Under the pieces are notes generated by a model. That model ran no database searches. It worked only from the letters and a program-made list of their open reading frames with translations, and had not been told where the DNA came from. Positions 35,056 through 44,337 of a stretch of 64,000 bases of DNA are shown in pieces (position 1 is the stretch's first letter; the number at the start of each line of letters is the position of its first letter). Both the position numbers and the translations under genes were made by a program. The DNA is from Bacteroidota bacterium. GTDB lineage: Bacteria; Bacteroidota; Bacteroidia; Palsa-965. The stretch lies in the NCBI GenBank assembly GCA_006218065.1, contig VBWE01000003.1:62001-126000 (forward strand). Direction: 5' to 3'.

Positions 35056-35180
35056 TTTTCCGTTTACTCGTTTATTCGTTTACCCGTTTCCAGTTTTGAT
35101 TTGTTCAAACGGGAGTGTGGAGATTTTGATGATTTCGTCGTACTGCAACAACGGTAAACGGGTAAACTGAAAACCATAAC
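35056..35180. repeat. Hairpin of family A, upstream of merR
   Basis: Arms of CGTTTACCCGTTT words (about 35060-35095) face ACGGTAAACGGGTAAACTG (35150-35172). Its core shares TCAAAATC, CTCC and ATCAAAACTG with the elements at 1181 and 22736. It lies upstream of the MerR gene, inside any promoter that gene has, and downstream of the M23 peptidase stop. Confidence 0.68.
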
Positions 35181-35204
35181 GAAATCTTCATTTTAAACAA
35201 TTCA

Positions 35205-36176
35205 TTAATCAAACGACTGTGAGGATTGCGCCGACATTTCGATAAGCCGCTGGTATTCTTCCGGCGTGAGGTCGTTGTAATAAAAATTGATCGGGTTTAC
35301 GCGTTCACCGTTTTTATGCACTTCGTAATGTACGTGCGGGGCTGTGGAAAGTCCCGTGCTCCCGACGTAACCGATGAGCTGCCCGCGCTTCACTTTCTGT
35401 CCCACGGTCACCGCCATTTTGCTCATGTGCGCGAAAAGCGTCTGGTACCCGAAACCGTTGTTGATCACGACATGGTTTCCATAGCCCTGCGATTTATCGT
35501 CCGCGCGTTCCACCACGCCGTCGCCGGTAGCATAAATTTCCGTTCCCTGCGGGCAGGCGAAATCCATGCCGGGGTGAAATTCCGCGCTTTTGTAAATCGG
35601 GTGCGTGCGCCAGCCGAAGCCGGAGGGCGAATGCCGCAGGTTTTTGTTGGAAACGGGCATGATGGCAGGAATGGAGGAAAGCATGGTTTCCTTGCTCTTC
35701 GCGAGTTTCACCACATCATCATACGATTTCGACTGGATGTACATCTGCTTGGCCAGCTGGTCGAAACGCTGGGTAACGCGGATCAGCAGTTCGGAATTGG
35801 AAAGTCCTTCAAGATCCTTGTACCGGTCGGCCCCGCCGAAACCCGCTTTCCGGATTTCGTTCGGAATCGGTTCGGCTTCGAAAATCGTGCGGTAAATATT
35901 GTCGTCGCGCTGCTCGAGATCGGAAAGTACGGCGGACATGTGATTCAGCCGTTCTTCCATCACTTCGAACTGCAGGGTCATCTGGTCGAGCTCGCGCTGC
36001 AGTTGTTTCTCGCGCGGCGAACCGAAATATTTGAAAGCGATGAATACCGCGATCACACCGATCACGGAAGCTGTTGCCAGGAAAGAAAGCACACGGAAAA
36101 CCCGCACCCGGATGGGAGTATGCGCGGGTTCATAACTCAACGTCTTCGCGTTATAGCGATACTTGACTTTCGGCAT
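35205..36176 (-). CDS. M23 family peptidase
   Basis: A 323-residue inner-membrane-anchored zinc peptidase. One transmembrane helix (about 30-50; [20 protein letters not shown]), a coiled-coil region (about 55-110), then the LytM/M23 domain (about 180-300; [21 protein letters not shown] with the HxxxD pair, and the HVHYE pair). Such enzymes cut peptidoglycan crosslinks, or act as LytM activators of amidases. The metal ligands (H, D, H, H) all appear kept. A -7 box, TAAATTTG on the minus strand at 36209-36216, lies about 32 nt before its ATG and within the divergent alaS promoter region. Confidence 0.92.
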   Translation of the reverse strand: MPKVKYRYNAKTLSYEPAHTPIRVRVFRVLSFLATASVIGVIAVFIAFKYFGSPREKQLQRELDQMTLQFEVMEERLNHMSAVLSDLEQRDDNIYRTIFEAEPIPNEIRKAGFGGADRYKDLEGLSNSELLIRVTQRFDQLAKQMYIQSKSYDDVVKLAKSKETMLSSIPAIMPVSNKNLRHSPSGFGWRTHPIYKSAEFHPGMDFACPQGTEIYATGDGVVERADDKSQGYGNHVVINNGFGYQTLFAHMSKMAVTVGQKVKRGQLIGYVGSTGLSTAPHVHYEVHKNGERVNPINFYYNDLTPEEYQRLIEMSAQSSQSFD

Positions 36177-36208
36177 GCGTGTAAATTAAACTGCGTGTGT
36201 GCGTTGAA

Positions 36209-36216
36209 CAAATTTA
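36209..36216 (-). promoter_or_regulatory. -7 promoter element for the M23 peptidase
   Basis: TAAATTTG read on the minus strand; about 32 nt before the start codon. Confidence 0.45.
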
Positions 36217-36286
36217 AGGAAAAGCTCAGGTTTTCCAACCGATGCGCTTTTCCTGCTCAAAGCGGCGGAAATTGCTGCGTAAAGGT

Positions 36287-36294
36287 TAAATTTG
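36287..36294 (+). promoter_or_regulatory. -7 promoter element for alaS
   Basis: TAAATTTG, exact consensus, 14 nt before the in-frame ATG at 36309 and about 35 nt before ATG 36330. Confidence 0.5.
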
Positions 36295-36329
36295 CAGCCG
36301 TTTTACAAATGATTCCAGATTCCGGCAAG

Positions 36330-39014
36330 ATGATGACCGCTAACGAAATACGGCAAACATTCCTCGATTTTTTCAAATCGAAAGGACACGAGATCGTTCC
36401 TTCCGCCCCGATGGTGGTGAAGAACGACCCTACACTCATGTTCAATAACTCGGGCATGGCGCCTTTTAAAGAATGGTTTCTCGGCAATTCGCCCGCCAAA
36501 TGGCCGCGCGTGGCCGATACGCAGAAATGCCTGCGCGTGGCCGGGAAGCACAACGACCTCGAGGAAGTGGGCGTGGATACGTACCACCATACCATGTTCG
36601 AGATGCTCGGGAACTGGAGCTTCGGCGATTATTTCAAAAAAGAAGCGATCGCCTGGAGCTGGGAACTGCTGACGGAAGTGTACAAAATTCCGAAGGACCG
36701 TTTGTACGTAACTGTTTTTGAAGGCAGCAAGGAAGAAGGACTCGATTTCGACCAGGAAGCATTCGATTGCTGGAAACAGTTCGTTGCGGAAGATCGTATC
36801 CTGCGCGGAAATAAAAAAGATAATTTCTGGGAAATGGGCGCCAGCGGACCTTGCGGACCCTGCTCGGAAGTACACGTGGATTGCAGAACGGATGAGGAGC
36901 GGAAAAAATCGGACGGCGCGAAACTGGTGAACAACGATCATCCTCAGGTGATTGAAATCTGGAACAACGTGTTCATGGAATTCAACCGCAAAGCCGACGG
37001 ATCGCTGGAGAAACTTCCTGCACAGCATGTGGATACCGGTATGGGTTTCGAACGTCTCGTTCGTGTGCTGCAGGGCAAGCAATCGAATTACGATACGGAT
37101 GTTTTTCAGCCGCTGATCCAGGTCATTGAAAAAACATCCGGCAAAAAATACGGCAAAGAGGAAAAAACGGATATCGCCATGCGTGTGATCGCCGACCATA
37201 TCCGCACCATTTCTTTTGCTATTGCCGACGGTCAGCTTCCGTCCAACAATGGCGCGGGTTACGTGATCCGCCGGATACTTCGCCGCGCGGTGCGTTACGG
37301 GTACACGTTCCTCGGTTTTAATGAACCGTTCATGTATAAACTTGTTCCGGTGCTTGCGCAGCAGATGGGCGGTTTTTTCCCGGAACTGAAAGGCCAGCAG
37401 TCGCTGATCGAAAAAGTGATCCAGGAAGAGGAAACTTCGTTCCTGCGCACGTTGGGTAATGGCGTAAACCGTTTCGAGGATCATGTGAAAAAAATGAGCG
37501 GGAAAGTGATCGACGGATTTTTTGCTTTCGAGCTTTTCGATACGTTCGGATTTCCGTACGATCTCACCGACCTGCTCGCGCGGGAAAAAGGACTAAGCGT
37601 GGATTCCGAAGGATATGAAAAATACCTGAAGGAGCAGAAAGACCGCTCGCGCGCAGCCACCGCGGTGGATACCGACGACTGGGTTATAGTGACTGAGTTG
37701 AAAGACAATCTTGAAGATCAACGCGAAGAGAATTTAGACAAGATATCTGAATCTCGAAAACTTGAAAGGAAGGGAGTTAAATTTGTTGGATATGAAACAC
37801 TTGAATGCGACGCGCGTATTGTACGCTACCGTCGCGTGAAAGCGAAAGGAAAAGAATCGTACCAACTTGTGCTGGATGTCACGCCTTTTTATGCTGAAAG
37901 CGGCGGACAGGTGGGCGATACCGGCGTGCTGGAAACGGCGAATGAAAAAATCCGCGTAACCGATACCAAAAAAGAAAACGGCGTAACGATTCATTTCGTG
38001 GATCGCCTGCCGGAAGACGTTACGAAGACTTTCCGCGCGCGCGTGGATGCTTCCCGCCGCAGCCTTACGGAAAACAACCACAGCGCCACGCACCTGCTGC
38101 ACGCGGCTTTGCGCAGCGTACTCGGTACGCACGTGGAGCAGAAAGGCTCGCTGGTGAATGACGAATACCTGCGTTTCGACTTTTCGCATTTCAGCAAGGT
38201 GACGGACGAAGAACTCGCGAAGATCGAACAGATCGTAAACGAAAAAATCCGCGAAAACATCGCGGCCGACATTAAAGAAATGCCCATCGACGAAGCGAAG
38301 AAACTCGGCGCGATGGCTTTGTTCGGCGAGAAATACGGTGATGTGGTCCGCGTGGTGGTTTTCGATAAAAATTATTCGATCGAACTGTGCGGGGGGACGC
38401 ATGTTCCGGCCACGGGCAAAATCGGTTTGTTCAAGATCATTTCCGAAAGCGCCATTGCCGCCGGTGTCCGCCGTATCGAAGCGATCAGCGCGGTGAAAGC
38501 GGAAGCCTTCGTGAACGGTCAGCTTGCTTTGGTGAACCGCCTGAAAGAAACGCTGAAAGGTTCGAAAGACCTGGAGAAAAGCATCCTGCAGCTGGTGGAA
38601 GAAAAATCCGCGCTCGAAAAACAGGTGGCCGCTTTGCTCCGCGAGAAATCGCAGGTGGTGAAAGGCGAACTGCTCGCCAAAATGAAACAGGTGAACGGCG
38701 TGAATTTCATCGCCGAACGCGTGGAACTTAGCAATGCGGATGTGATCAAGGATCTCGCTTTTGAACTGCGCGGACAACAGGAGAATCTTTTCCTGGTGCT
38801 CGGCGCGGAGATCAACGGGAAAGCTTCGCTCACGCTTGCGTTTTCCGATGATCTCGTAAAAGCGAAAAACCTGGACGCCTCGAAAATTATCCGTGAACTG
38901 GCGAAAGAAATCCAGGGCGGCGGCGGCGGACAAGTGTTCTATGCTACGTCAGGCGGGTCGAATGTGGGCGGGATTCCGAAAGCGCTGGAGAAGGCGAAGA
39001 CACTAATTCCTTAA
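36330..39014 (+). CDS. alaS: Alanyl-tRNA synthetase
   Basis: An 894-residue class II synthetase charging tRNA-Ala. Order: catalytic domain ([18 protein letters not shown], then the GPCGPCSE loop), the tRNA-recognition helices ([26 protein letters not shown]), the editing domain with [14 protein letters not shown] and the zinc-binding [10 protein letters not shown], and the C-terminal DHHA1 domain ([10 protein letters not shown]). The start is ATG 36330 (ATGATGACC); the alternative ATG at 36309 would add seven residues. A roughly 22-residue insertion, [21 protein letters not shown], encoded by AT-rich DNA with unusual codons, lies between catalytic and editing regions (about 37695-37770). The stop lies in a perfect palindrome. 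Confidence 0.96.
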   Translation: MMTANEIRQTFLDFFKSKGHEIVPSAPMVVKNDPTLMFNNSGMAPFKEWFLGNSPAKWPRVADTQKCLRVAGKHNDLEEVGVDTYHHTMFEMLGNWSFGDYFKKEAIAWSWELLTEVYKIPKDRLYVTVFEGSKEEGLDFDQEAFDCWKQFVAEDRILRGNKKDNFWEMGASGPCGPCSEVHVDCRTDEERKKSDGAKLVNNDHPQVIEIWNNVFMEFNRKADGSLEKLPAQHVDTGMGFERLVRVLQGKQSNYDTDVFQPLIQVIEKTSGKKYGKEEKTDIAMRVIADHIRTISFAIADGQLPSNNGAGYVIRRILRRAVRYGYTFLGFNEPFMYKLVPVLAQQMGGFFPELKGQQSLIEKVIQEEETSFLRTLGNGVNRFEDHVKKMSGKVIDGFFAFELFDTFGFPYDLTDLLAREKGLSVDSEGYEKYLKEQKDRSRAATAVDTDDWVIVTELKDNLEDQREENLDKISESRKLERKGVKFVGYETLECDARIVRYRRVKAKGKESYQLVLDVTPFYAESGGQVGDTGVLETANEKIRVTDTKKENGVTIHFVDRLPEDVTKTFRARVDASRRSLTENNHSATHLLHAALRSVLGTHVEQKGSLVNDEYLRFDFSHFSKVTDEELAKIEQIVNEKIRENIAADIKEMPIDEAKKLGAMALFGEKYGDVVRVVVFDKNYSIELCGGTHVPATGKIGLFKIISESAIAAGVRRIEAISAVKAEAFVNGQLALVNRLKETLKGSKDLEKSILQLVEEKSALEKQVAALLREKSQVVKGELLAKMKQVNGVNFIAERVELSNADVIKDLAFELRGQQENLFLVLGAEINGKASLTLAFSDDLVKAKNLDASKIIRELAKEIQGGGGGQVFYATSGGSNVGGIPKALEKAKTLIP

Positions 39015-39058
39015 TCCAATTGGGCGATCCGCCTCAGGCGGATCGCCCAATTGGATTA
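39012..39058. terminator. Perfect 22-bp palindrome holding both stop codons (bidirectional terminator)
   Basis: 39012-39033 and 39037-39058 are exact complements around a 3-nt TCA loop. The left arm starts with the alaS stop TAA and the right arm ends with the complement of the DUF2279 stop TAA. A strong GC stem but no T-tract follows on either side. It is likely to end transcription of both convergent genes and protect their 3' ends. Confidence 0.8.
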
Positions 39059-39975
39059 CATATATATCCAATACGCCCCGAATCCTTGCCGGTCGAATGC
39101 CAGCGTCGGGGCGGGAATTTTAATAAAGCCGAATGTTTGCGTAAGCGCGCGCATGAACGGACTTTGCCCGGCGATTTTCGTCAGGTCGATATCAAAGGAA
39201 AGATAGTATTGCCGGTAGCGCGGAAAATCGATGATATTCCCGGACGCATTATAGGTGACCGCATTTTCTTTTCCGCCGGTCATGCCTTCGGCGCTGTAGC
39301 CGAAAGCGAGGTTGAGCCACGCCGGAACTTTCGTTTCTTTTTTGAGGAATGAAGCGATGTTTACGGACAGCCAGTACGTTTGCCCGTTATAGTCCTTGAG
39401 TACCTGCTGCAAGCGGGTTTCGCCCAGCAGTTCGGGGCGGTACACCGGGAAGTCGGTTTTGTGGCTGGAAAATTTCAACGCGATGCGCTGATCTTTCCAG
39501 GCGTATTCCTGCCCGATGAGCAAGGCGGTACCTAAGGTATTCGCCGCCATATCGCCGGAAGAAAATCCCCATCCAGATGAAAATCCGTCGAGCATTTCAA
39601 TCGCGCCGAGGTAAACGAAACCGGTAAGTCCGCCGAACCAGACCGCTTTTTTTTCTTTCACGCCGCTCCAGCGTAACAGGTTCATGCCGATGCGGCCGGT
39701 ATAATAACAGGTCATGGCGTGGCCGGCTTTATCCATCTGCAGCCATTCGCTGTTGTCGTTAAAAGTGTGGAAACCGCTGCGCGGATAGTCGGCGTACCAG
39801 AATGAGCGAGCAGGCTTCCGCCGGCCAGCGCCGCTTCCGTTCCGGCAACAAGAACGGTCCTTTTTTTATTCAGTACGGATGAACGGAGAAAAAAAGAAGA
39901 TGAGTCGACGGAAGCGGTATCCTGCGCAAAAGCGTAAACAGGAATCAGCAGGAGAAATAAAAACCGCTTCAGCAT
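39056..39975 (-). pseudogene. DUF2279 (YfiM-like) gene with a frameshift
   Basis: The intact frame from 39736 encodes DKAGHAMTCYYTGRIGMNLLRWSGV and continues to the C terminus of a DUF2279 family protein, predicted membrane-associated or lipoprotein-like. The upstream frame starts at ATG 39975 with a signal peptide (MLKRFLFLLLIPVYAFAQDT) and reads TEAALAGGSLLAH, then leaves the family. In the other frame the DNA between reads FWYADYPRSGFHTFNDNSEW, exactly the expected link. So one base is missing near 39802-39806. Either a recent pseudogene or a sequence error. The gene is convergent with alaS across the palindrome. Confidence 0.85.
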
Positions 39976-40017
39976 GCAGCAAGTTAATAATAAAGGATGT
40001 TTTGTGAACCGATTTAA

Positions 40018-40136
40018 AAATGACCCGATTTGAAAATTTGAAAATGCCCCTTCCACATGCCACTCATGGGCGCTCTTCTTGGGCAGGCTTGCGGGTAGGA
40101 ATCTTCAAATCGTTTAATTGTCGCATTTTCAAATCG
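40018..40136. repeat. Hairpin of family B between divergent genes
   Basis: GACCCGATTTGAAAATTTGAAAATG (from about 40022) and CGCATTTTCAAATCGGTAT words (about 40119-40140) flank a GC-richer loop with ATGGGCGCTC. The element lies between the DUF2279 gene and the MFS gene, which diverge here. Confidence 0.65.
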
Positions 40137-40185
40137 GTATGCTACGTATGCAATGCTTATCTTTACAACCCCCGGATCAAAATTT

Positions 40186-41457
40186 ATGCTGGCGAAAGAA
40201 CTTCAGAACAAGAAAGTAAGTATGCTCGTGCTGGTTGCAGCGCTCGGCTACTTTGTCGATATCTACGACCTTGTTTTGTTCGGCATGGAGCGCGTGGCCA
40301 GCCTTACCGATATTTTAGGGCAGGGGCTGAGCGCTGCGGAAATTCAAAGCGCGGCATTCAAAGACGATGTCAAAAATACCGGGATCAATCTTTTTAATAT
40401 CCAGATGTTCGGCATGCTGGTGGGCGGTATCGCCTGGGGCATTATCGGCGACAAGCGCGGGCGGCTTTCCGTATTGTTCGGTTCCATTATCATTTATTCA
40501 CTCGCCAATATCTGCAACGGGATGGTCGACAGTGTATGGGCTTACGGCCTGTGGCGTTTTATTGCGGGCTTCGGTCTGGCAGGCGAACTGGGTGCGGGCA
40601 TTACGCTGGTAAGCGAATCCATGTCGAAAGAAAACAGGGGATACGGCGCAACCATTGTCGCGGCTGTCGGTTTGTCCGGCGCAGTAGTGGCGGGCGTGGT
40701 CAACCTGTCGATTGACGACTGGCGTTTGTCGTATTATATCGGCGGCGGACTTGGCGTTGTTCTGCTCATCCTGCGTTTCGGCGTTTATGAATCGGGGATG
40801 TTCGCCGGGCTGAAAGAGAAGAATGTAAAACGAGGCGATATCCGGATACTTTTCCGCTCGCGGCGCACCTTCGGAAAATACCTGAACGTGATCCTGATCG
40901 CTTTGCCGGTCTGGTACGTGATGGGTATTCTCATCAACCTCTGCCCGGAGATTACCGCGAAACTTGGTTTACCCGATGCCCCGAAAGACGCCAAACTTGC
41001 GCTGACACTGGCTTACGCCGGCATAACGCTCGGTGATGTCGTCAGCGGCCTGCTCAGTCAATGGCTGCGCAGCCGGAAAAAAGCGCTGTTCTGGTTTCTC
41101 ATGCTGGCGGTACTTTTCACACTCACGTATTTCCTGTTTGCCGCCAGATCGATCACCGCTTTTTACACCATCGTGGTGCTGGTCGGTTTTGCAACGGGTT
41201 ACTGGGCCGTATTTATGTCGTCGGCATCCGAACTGTTCGGTACGAATATCCGCGCAACCGTTACGACGACTGCACCGAATTTCGTACGCGGCGGAGCGAT
41301 ACTCATCACACTGGCTTTCCAGTGGCTGAGTCCGCTGACCGGGACAATTGAATCAGCTATTATTGTTGGAGTCATAATTTTCGCTGTCGGATTCATAGCA
41401 CTGTGGCGATTGGAGGAAACATTCGGGAAGGATCTCGACTATATCGAAAAAACATGA
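40186..41457 (+). CDS. MFS transporter
   Basis: A 423-residue transporter with about 12 transmembrane helices. The helix 2-3 loop has GDKRGRLSVLFGS, a good major-facilitator signature, and helix 4-5 has RFIAGFGLAGELGAGITLVSE. Its type resembles sugar or metabolite/H+ symporters (DHA/SP-like), but the substrate is not clear. A near -7 box TATCTTTA lies about 20 nt before ATG 40186. It overlaps the CoA-binding gene by 4 nt. Confidence 0.9.
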   Translation: MLAKELQNKKVSMLVLVAALGYFVDIYDLVLFGMERVASLTDILGQGLSAAEIQSAAFKDDVKNTGINLFNIQMFGMLVGGIAWGIIGDKRGRLSVLFGSIIIYSLANICNGMVDSVWAYGLWRFIAGFGLAGELGAGITLVSESMSKENRGYGATIVAAVGLSGAVVAGVVNLSIDDWRLSYYIGGGLGVVLLILRFGVYESGMFAGLKEKNVKRGDIRILFRSRRTFGKYLNVILIALPVWYVMGILINLCPEITAKLGLPDAPKDAKLALTLAYAGITLGDVVSGLLSQWLRSRKKALFWFLMLAVLFTLTYFLFAARSITAFYTIVVLVGFATGYWAVFMSSASELFGTNIRATVTTTAPNFVRGGAILITLAFQWLSPLTGTIESAIIVGVIIFAVGFIALWRLEETFGKDLDYIEKT

Positions 41458-41816
41458 GCAAAAAAACAATCGTCATCGGTTCTTCCGAGAACCCGGAACG
41501 TTATTCGTACATCGCAGTGATGAAACTGCACAATTTCGGTCACGAAGTGGTTCCGGTCGGCGTCAAAGCGGGGAAAATCGGCCCGTATGAAATACTGACC
41601 GGGAAACCGGCAGTAACCGGTGTGGATACGGTTTCGCTTTACGTGGGCCCGAAAAACCAGGCCGAATGGTACGATTACGTACTTGGCCTGAATCCGAAAC
41701 GGATCATTTTTAATCCCGGAACGGAAAATCCCGAATTTGAAAAACGGGCGCAGGAAAAAGGAATTGAAGCGCTGGAAGCCTGCACGCTGGTGATGCTTTC
41801 GGTCGGGACGTATTGA
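41454..41816 (+). CDS. CoA-binding domain protein (YccU-like)
   Basis: A 120-residue Rossmann-like protein of the short CoA-binding family (like E. coli YccU): KTIVIGSSENPERYSYIAVMKL, VPVGVKAGKIGPYEI, and IIFNPGTENPEF. The role is unknown; it is related to the CoA-binding domain of succinyl-CoA synthetase. It starts inside the MFS stop (4-nt overlap). Confidence 0.88.
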   Translation: MSKKTIVIGSSENPERYSYIAVMKLHNFGHEVVPVGVKAGKIGPYEILTGKPAVTGVDTVSLYVGPKNQAEWYDYVLGLNPKRIIFNPGTENPEFEKRAQEKGIEALEACTLVMLSVGTY

Positions 41817-41859
41817 TTAAAACGCTGAAAAAGCGTCGTTCCTTTTTCGAAAAAACAAA

Positions 41860-41966
41860 ATGCAAAGGGCAAAAAGCAATAAAAGGATAACGTCTCCGCT
41901 GCGAGTGACGTCTTATCCGTGTTATGCCTTAATTTTGCCTTTTTGCTTTTGCCCTTTGCTTTTTGA
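41860..41966. repeat. Hairpin of family C
   Basis: AAACAAAATGCAAAGGGCAAAAAGC (about 41862-41886) against TTTTTGCTTTTGCCCTTTGC (about 41938-41962), with an inner GGATAACGTC..GACGTCTTATCC stem. It lies before ruvX. Confidence 0.72.
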
Positions 41967-41975
41967 ACACGCACT

Positions 41976-41983
41976 TATTTTTG
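41976..41983 (+). promoter_or_regulatory. -7 promoter element for ruvX
   Basis: TATTTTTG, exact consensus, 16 nt before the ATG at 42000. Confidence 0.5.
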
Positions 41984-41999
41984 AACCGATTACTTAAAA

Positions 42000-42419
42000 A
42001 TGCCTCGTATTCTTGCCATCGATTACGGTACCAGGCGCGTCGGCATTGCCGTTACCGATCCTGACCAGCTTATCGCCACGGGATTGACGACGATCCACGC
42101 GAAAGACGTTTTTACTTTCCTGGAAGAGTATTTCAAAAAGGAAGCGGTGGAATGTATCGTGGTGGGCGAACCGAAACGGCTGAACAACGAAGCGACGCAG
42201 GCCACGCCCCATACGGAACAATTCGTAAAACAGCTCGCCAAAAAATTTCCCGGTATGAAAATCGAACGGGTGGATGAGCGTTTTACCTCGAAGATGGCTT
42301 TCCAGGCGATGATCGACGGAGGACTGAAGAAGAAAGACCGGCAGAATAAGAAACTGATCGACCAGGTGAGTGCGACGATTATTCTGCAGTCGTATATGGA
42401 ATCGAAAAAAGGGATTTAG
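42000..42419 (+). CDS. ruvX: Putative Holliday junction resolvase RuvX (YqgF)
   Basis: A 139-residue RNase H-fold nuclease-like protein. LAIDYGTRRVGIAVTDPD is the first catalytic segment, VVGEPKRLNNEATQAT a conserved loop, and ERVDERFTSKMA with the later KLIDQVSA complete the acidic site. The family is linked to processing of 16S rRNA ends and to DNA junctions. In Bacteroidota it often sits next to def; here the two are separated by about 2.6 kb of degraded or odd genes. The spacer to 42595 has a GCCGGGTT/AACCCGGC hairpin (42419-42478) and no gene. Confidence 0.9.
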   Translation: MPRILAIDYGTRRVGIAVTDPDQLIATGLTTIHAKDVFTFLEEYFKKEAVECIVVGEPKRLNNEATQATPHTEQFVKQLAKKFPGMKIERVDERFTSKMAFQAMIDGGLKKKDRQNKKLIDQVSATIILQSYMESKKGI

Positions 42420-42595
42420 CCGGGTTTATTTTGGAAAAGCCGGCATATTTAAAACCTGCAGGATGTATTTAACCCGGCACAGGTACGATCAGCGCCGATA
42501 CTGTGAATACTGTAACTTATTTCAGAACATGTGTAATATGCATCCGCTTAAGTCTGTTGATATTTGTTCAACAGAAGCCTGCCAATTACACCACC

Positions 42596-42985
42596 ATGAA
42601 AACAATTCTACTTATTGAAAGCAATTCCAATATCCTGGAAAACCTGGCAGAAAGTTTTGAGATGGAAGGGTATAACGTCCTTACAGCCAGCAATGGAAAT
42701 GCAGGAGTAGAACTTGCCGGGGAATTTGTGCCTGATTTGATTGTATCCGAAGTCCTGCTGGGCAAAATGAATGGCTACGAAGTTCTGCGTTTATTGTTGG
42801 ATAAGCCGAAGACATCGGATATTCCATTCATTTTCAGTACTACCAAATCTGAAAAAAGAGACAGGACTTTAGCCCTGGAACTCGGAGCGGATGATTATAT
42901 CGTTAAACCGTATGCCATTGAACCTTTGTTTGCCATGGCAATCATGTGGATAAAATCAGGGACTCACAGGTGTCCTGCGACCTGA
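42596..42985 (+). CDS. Degenerate response-regulator receiver domain
   Basis: A 129-residue single receiver domain. TTKSEKRDRTLALELGADDYIVKP is well kept, including T and K of the phospho-switch. Yet at the phosphoacceptor the sequence is PDLIVSEVLLGKMNGYEVL, with Glu instead of Asp, and the acidic pair is ES in LLIESNSNIL rather than ED. Such a protein would probably not be phosphorylated and may be locked in an active-like state. It lies alone between ruvX and a broken phosphoesterase. ATG 42596 gives MKTILLIES. Confidence 0.82.
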   Translation: MKTILLIESNSNILENLAESFEMEGYNVLTASNGNAGVELAGEFVPDLIVSEVLLGKMNGYEVLRLLLDKPKTSDIPFIFSTTKSEKRDRTLALELGADDYIVKPYAIEPLFAMAIMWIKSGTHRCPAT

Positions 42986-43034
42986 TGAAAAAGAGCGCCG
43001 CATCCCGGCGGTAAAGCCCGGTCTCCTGCCGTTT

Positions 43035-44238
43035 TTATTTTTGCCACATCACTTCAATGCCGTGCGCTATAGAATCCCGCGCCGGCGCCGGGCCATTCCG
43101 CACAGTATAGGTGCAGTCCATGGCACTCGTGATATCAGGAAGCGACATGCTGCTCAGCCGCTGAAAGATGGACGTTTTCGCCGGGCTTTGATAATACTTG
43201 CTGAATGTATACGTCCTGTTTCCCCAGGCAGGAATATTGAGCGTGGTATGATAAGTTGTAAAATCCATCAGCTCTTTGCTGGCCGCATCGTACTCCACTG
43301 TTTTAAAACCGGGATTGTTGTAATGCTGCGGCGTAACACCCGGGCAACAAACAGCCACTTCGGTAATTTTCCCGGCTGAATTATACAGCCTGCGTACTTC
43401 GTCCATATGTGTATGCCCGTAAAGTATGCCGGCAATGGTGGCCTGGTAACTATCCGTCAGCGACAGGAATGTATTGAGCCATGATTGTCCCTGGCCGGGT
43501 AGTTCCGCCCACATGCTTTTTCCGCTGTACGCATCCTTTCCCGGCGGTATGTGCATGGCGATGTACACTTTTTCATTCTGCGCTTTTGCTTCTGCTAATT
43601 GCGCCGCTATCCAGGCCATCTGCGTATCACCATCGGTGCCTTGTTGTGAACCGTCGACAGTTGTAAAGCATGTATTATAAATGACCGTGTTCAACGCGAG
43701 CAGGCGCAGTCCTTCCACCGGCCGGGCGGAATAGTAACCCATCTGCGGATGCGGGTTGGAAACCATGCAGGGCGCCTGGGTTGATCCGCGGTTGATGTTG
43801 AGCGCCGGGAAGGGATTGCTGCTGTCGGGAACAAGTGAGAATGGTGTTTTCTGCAGCGAATCGGCAAAAGAAAAATAATCGCCGGCCAGTGCATCGTTAT
43901 TACCGGGCATGTAAAACAGCGGCTTCTTGTATTTATTCGCGAGGTTCCGGAGTCCGGTTAAAATAACGGTAAGGTCCTGGTCATGCGAGGCGCGGTCGCC
44001 CGGGGCGAGGTAACATCCCGCGCATCCCTCGCCGCAGGCGTAATGCGCCGGTAAGTCACCCGTGTACACGATAAACTGCGGGGAGTTCGGATTTCCAAGA
44101 ACGGAATCAGCCTTGGCTAAAAAACGTTTCCACAGATCCATGCCGGTATCGCTGCCGTAGCTGGTGCTGTCGGTGTGGCTATCCAGGTGGATGTCGGATA
44201 AAAGCAGCTATCAGCAGGGTAAACGCTTTTGTTCTCAT
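43035..44238 (-). pseudogene. Secreted metallophosphoesterase, frameshifted at the signal peptide
   Basis: From ATG 44141 the frame encodes a calcineurin-like phosphoesterase related to acid sphingomyelinase-like enzymes: FIVYTGDLPAH, MPGNNDALA, VYIAMHIPPG and GILYGHTHMDE. Upstream, the same frame reads LLLSDIHLDSHTDS, the missing first metal motif (DxH), but is closed by a TAG at about 44208-44210. A separate frame starts at ATG 44238 with MRTKAFTLLIAAF, a signal peptide start. The two need a +1 shift at about 44205-44212. The gene is therefore broken in or just after the signal peptide, or the sequence holds an indel error. Confidence 0.8.
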
Positions 44239-44337
44239 GATTCAAATATAATTTTATATCGAATCAGTATGGCATTACTATTCAACATAAAATTTATTTT
44301 CAGAAAAATAATGATGGAAAAAGTAATTTCTCTGTCA

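Noticed and set aside
35226-36329. N-terminal extension of alaS by several hundred codons
   Set aside because: The region is antisense to the M23 peptidase gene, and AlaS homology begins at TANEIRQ; it only happens to lack stops.
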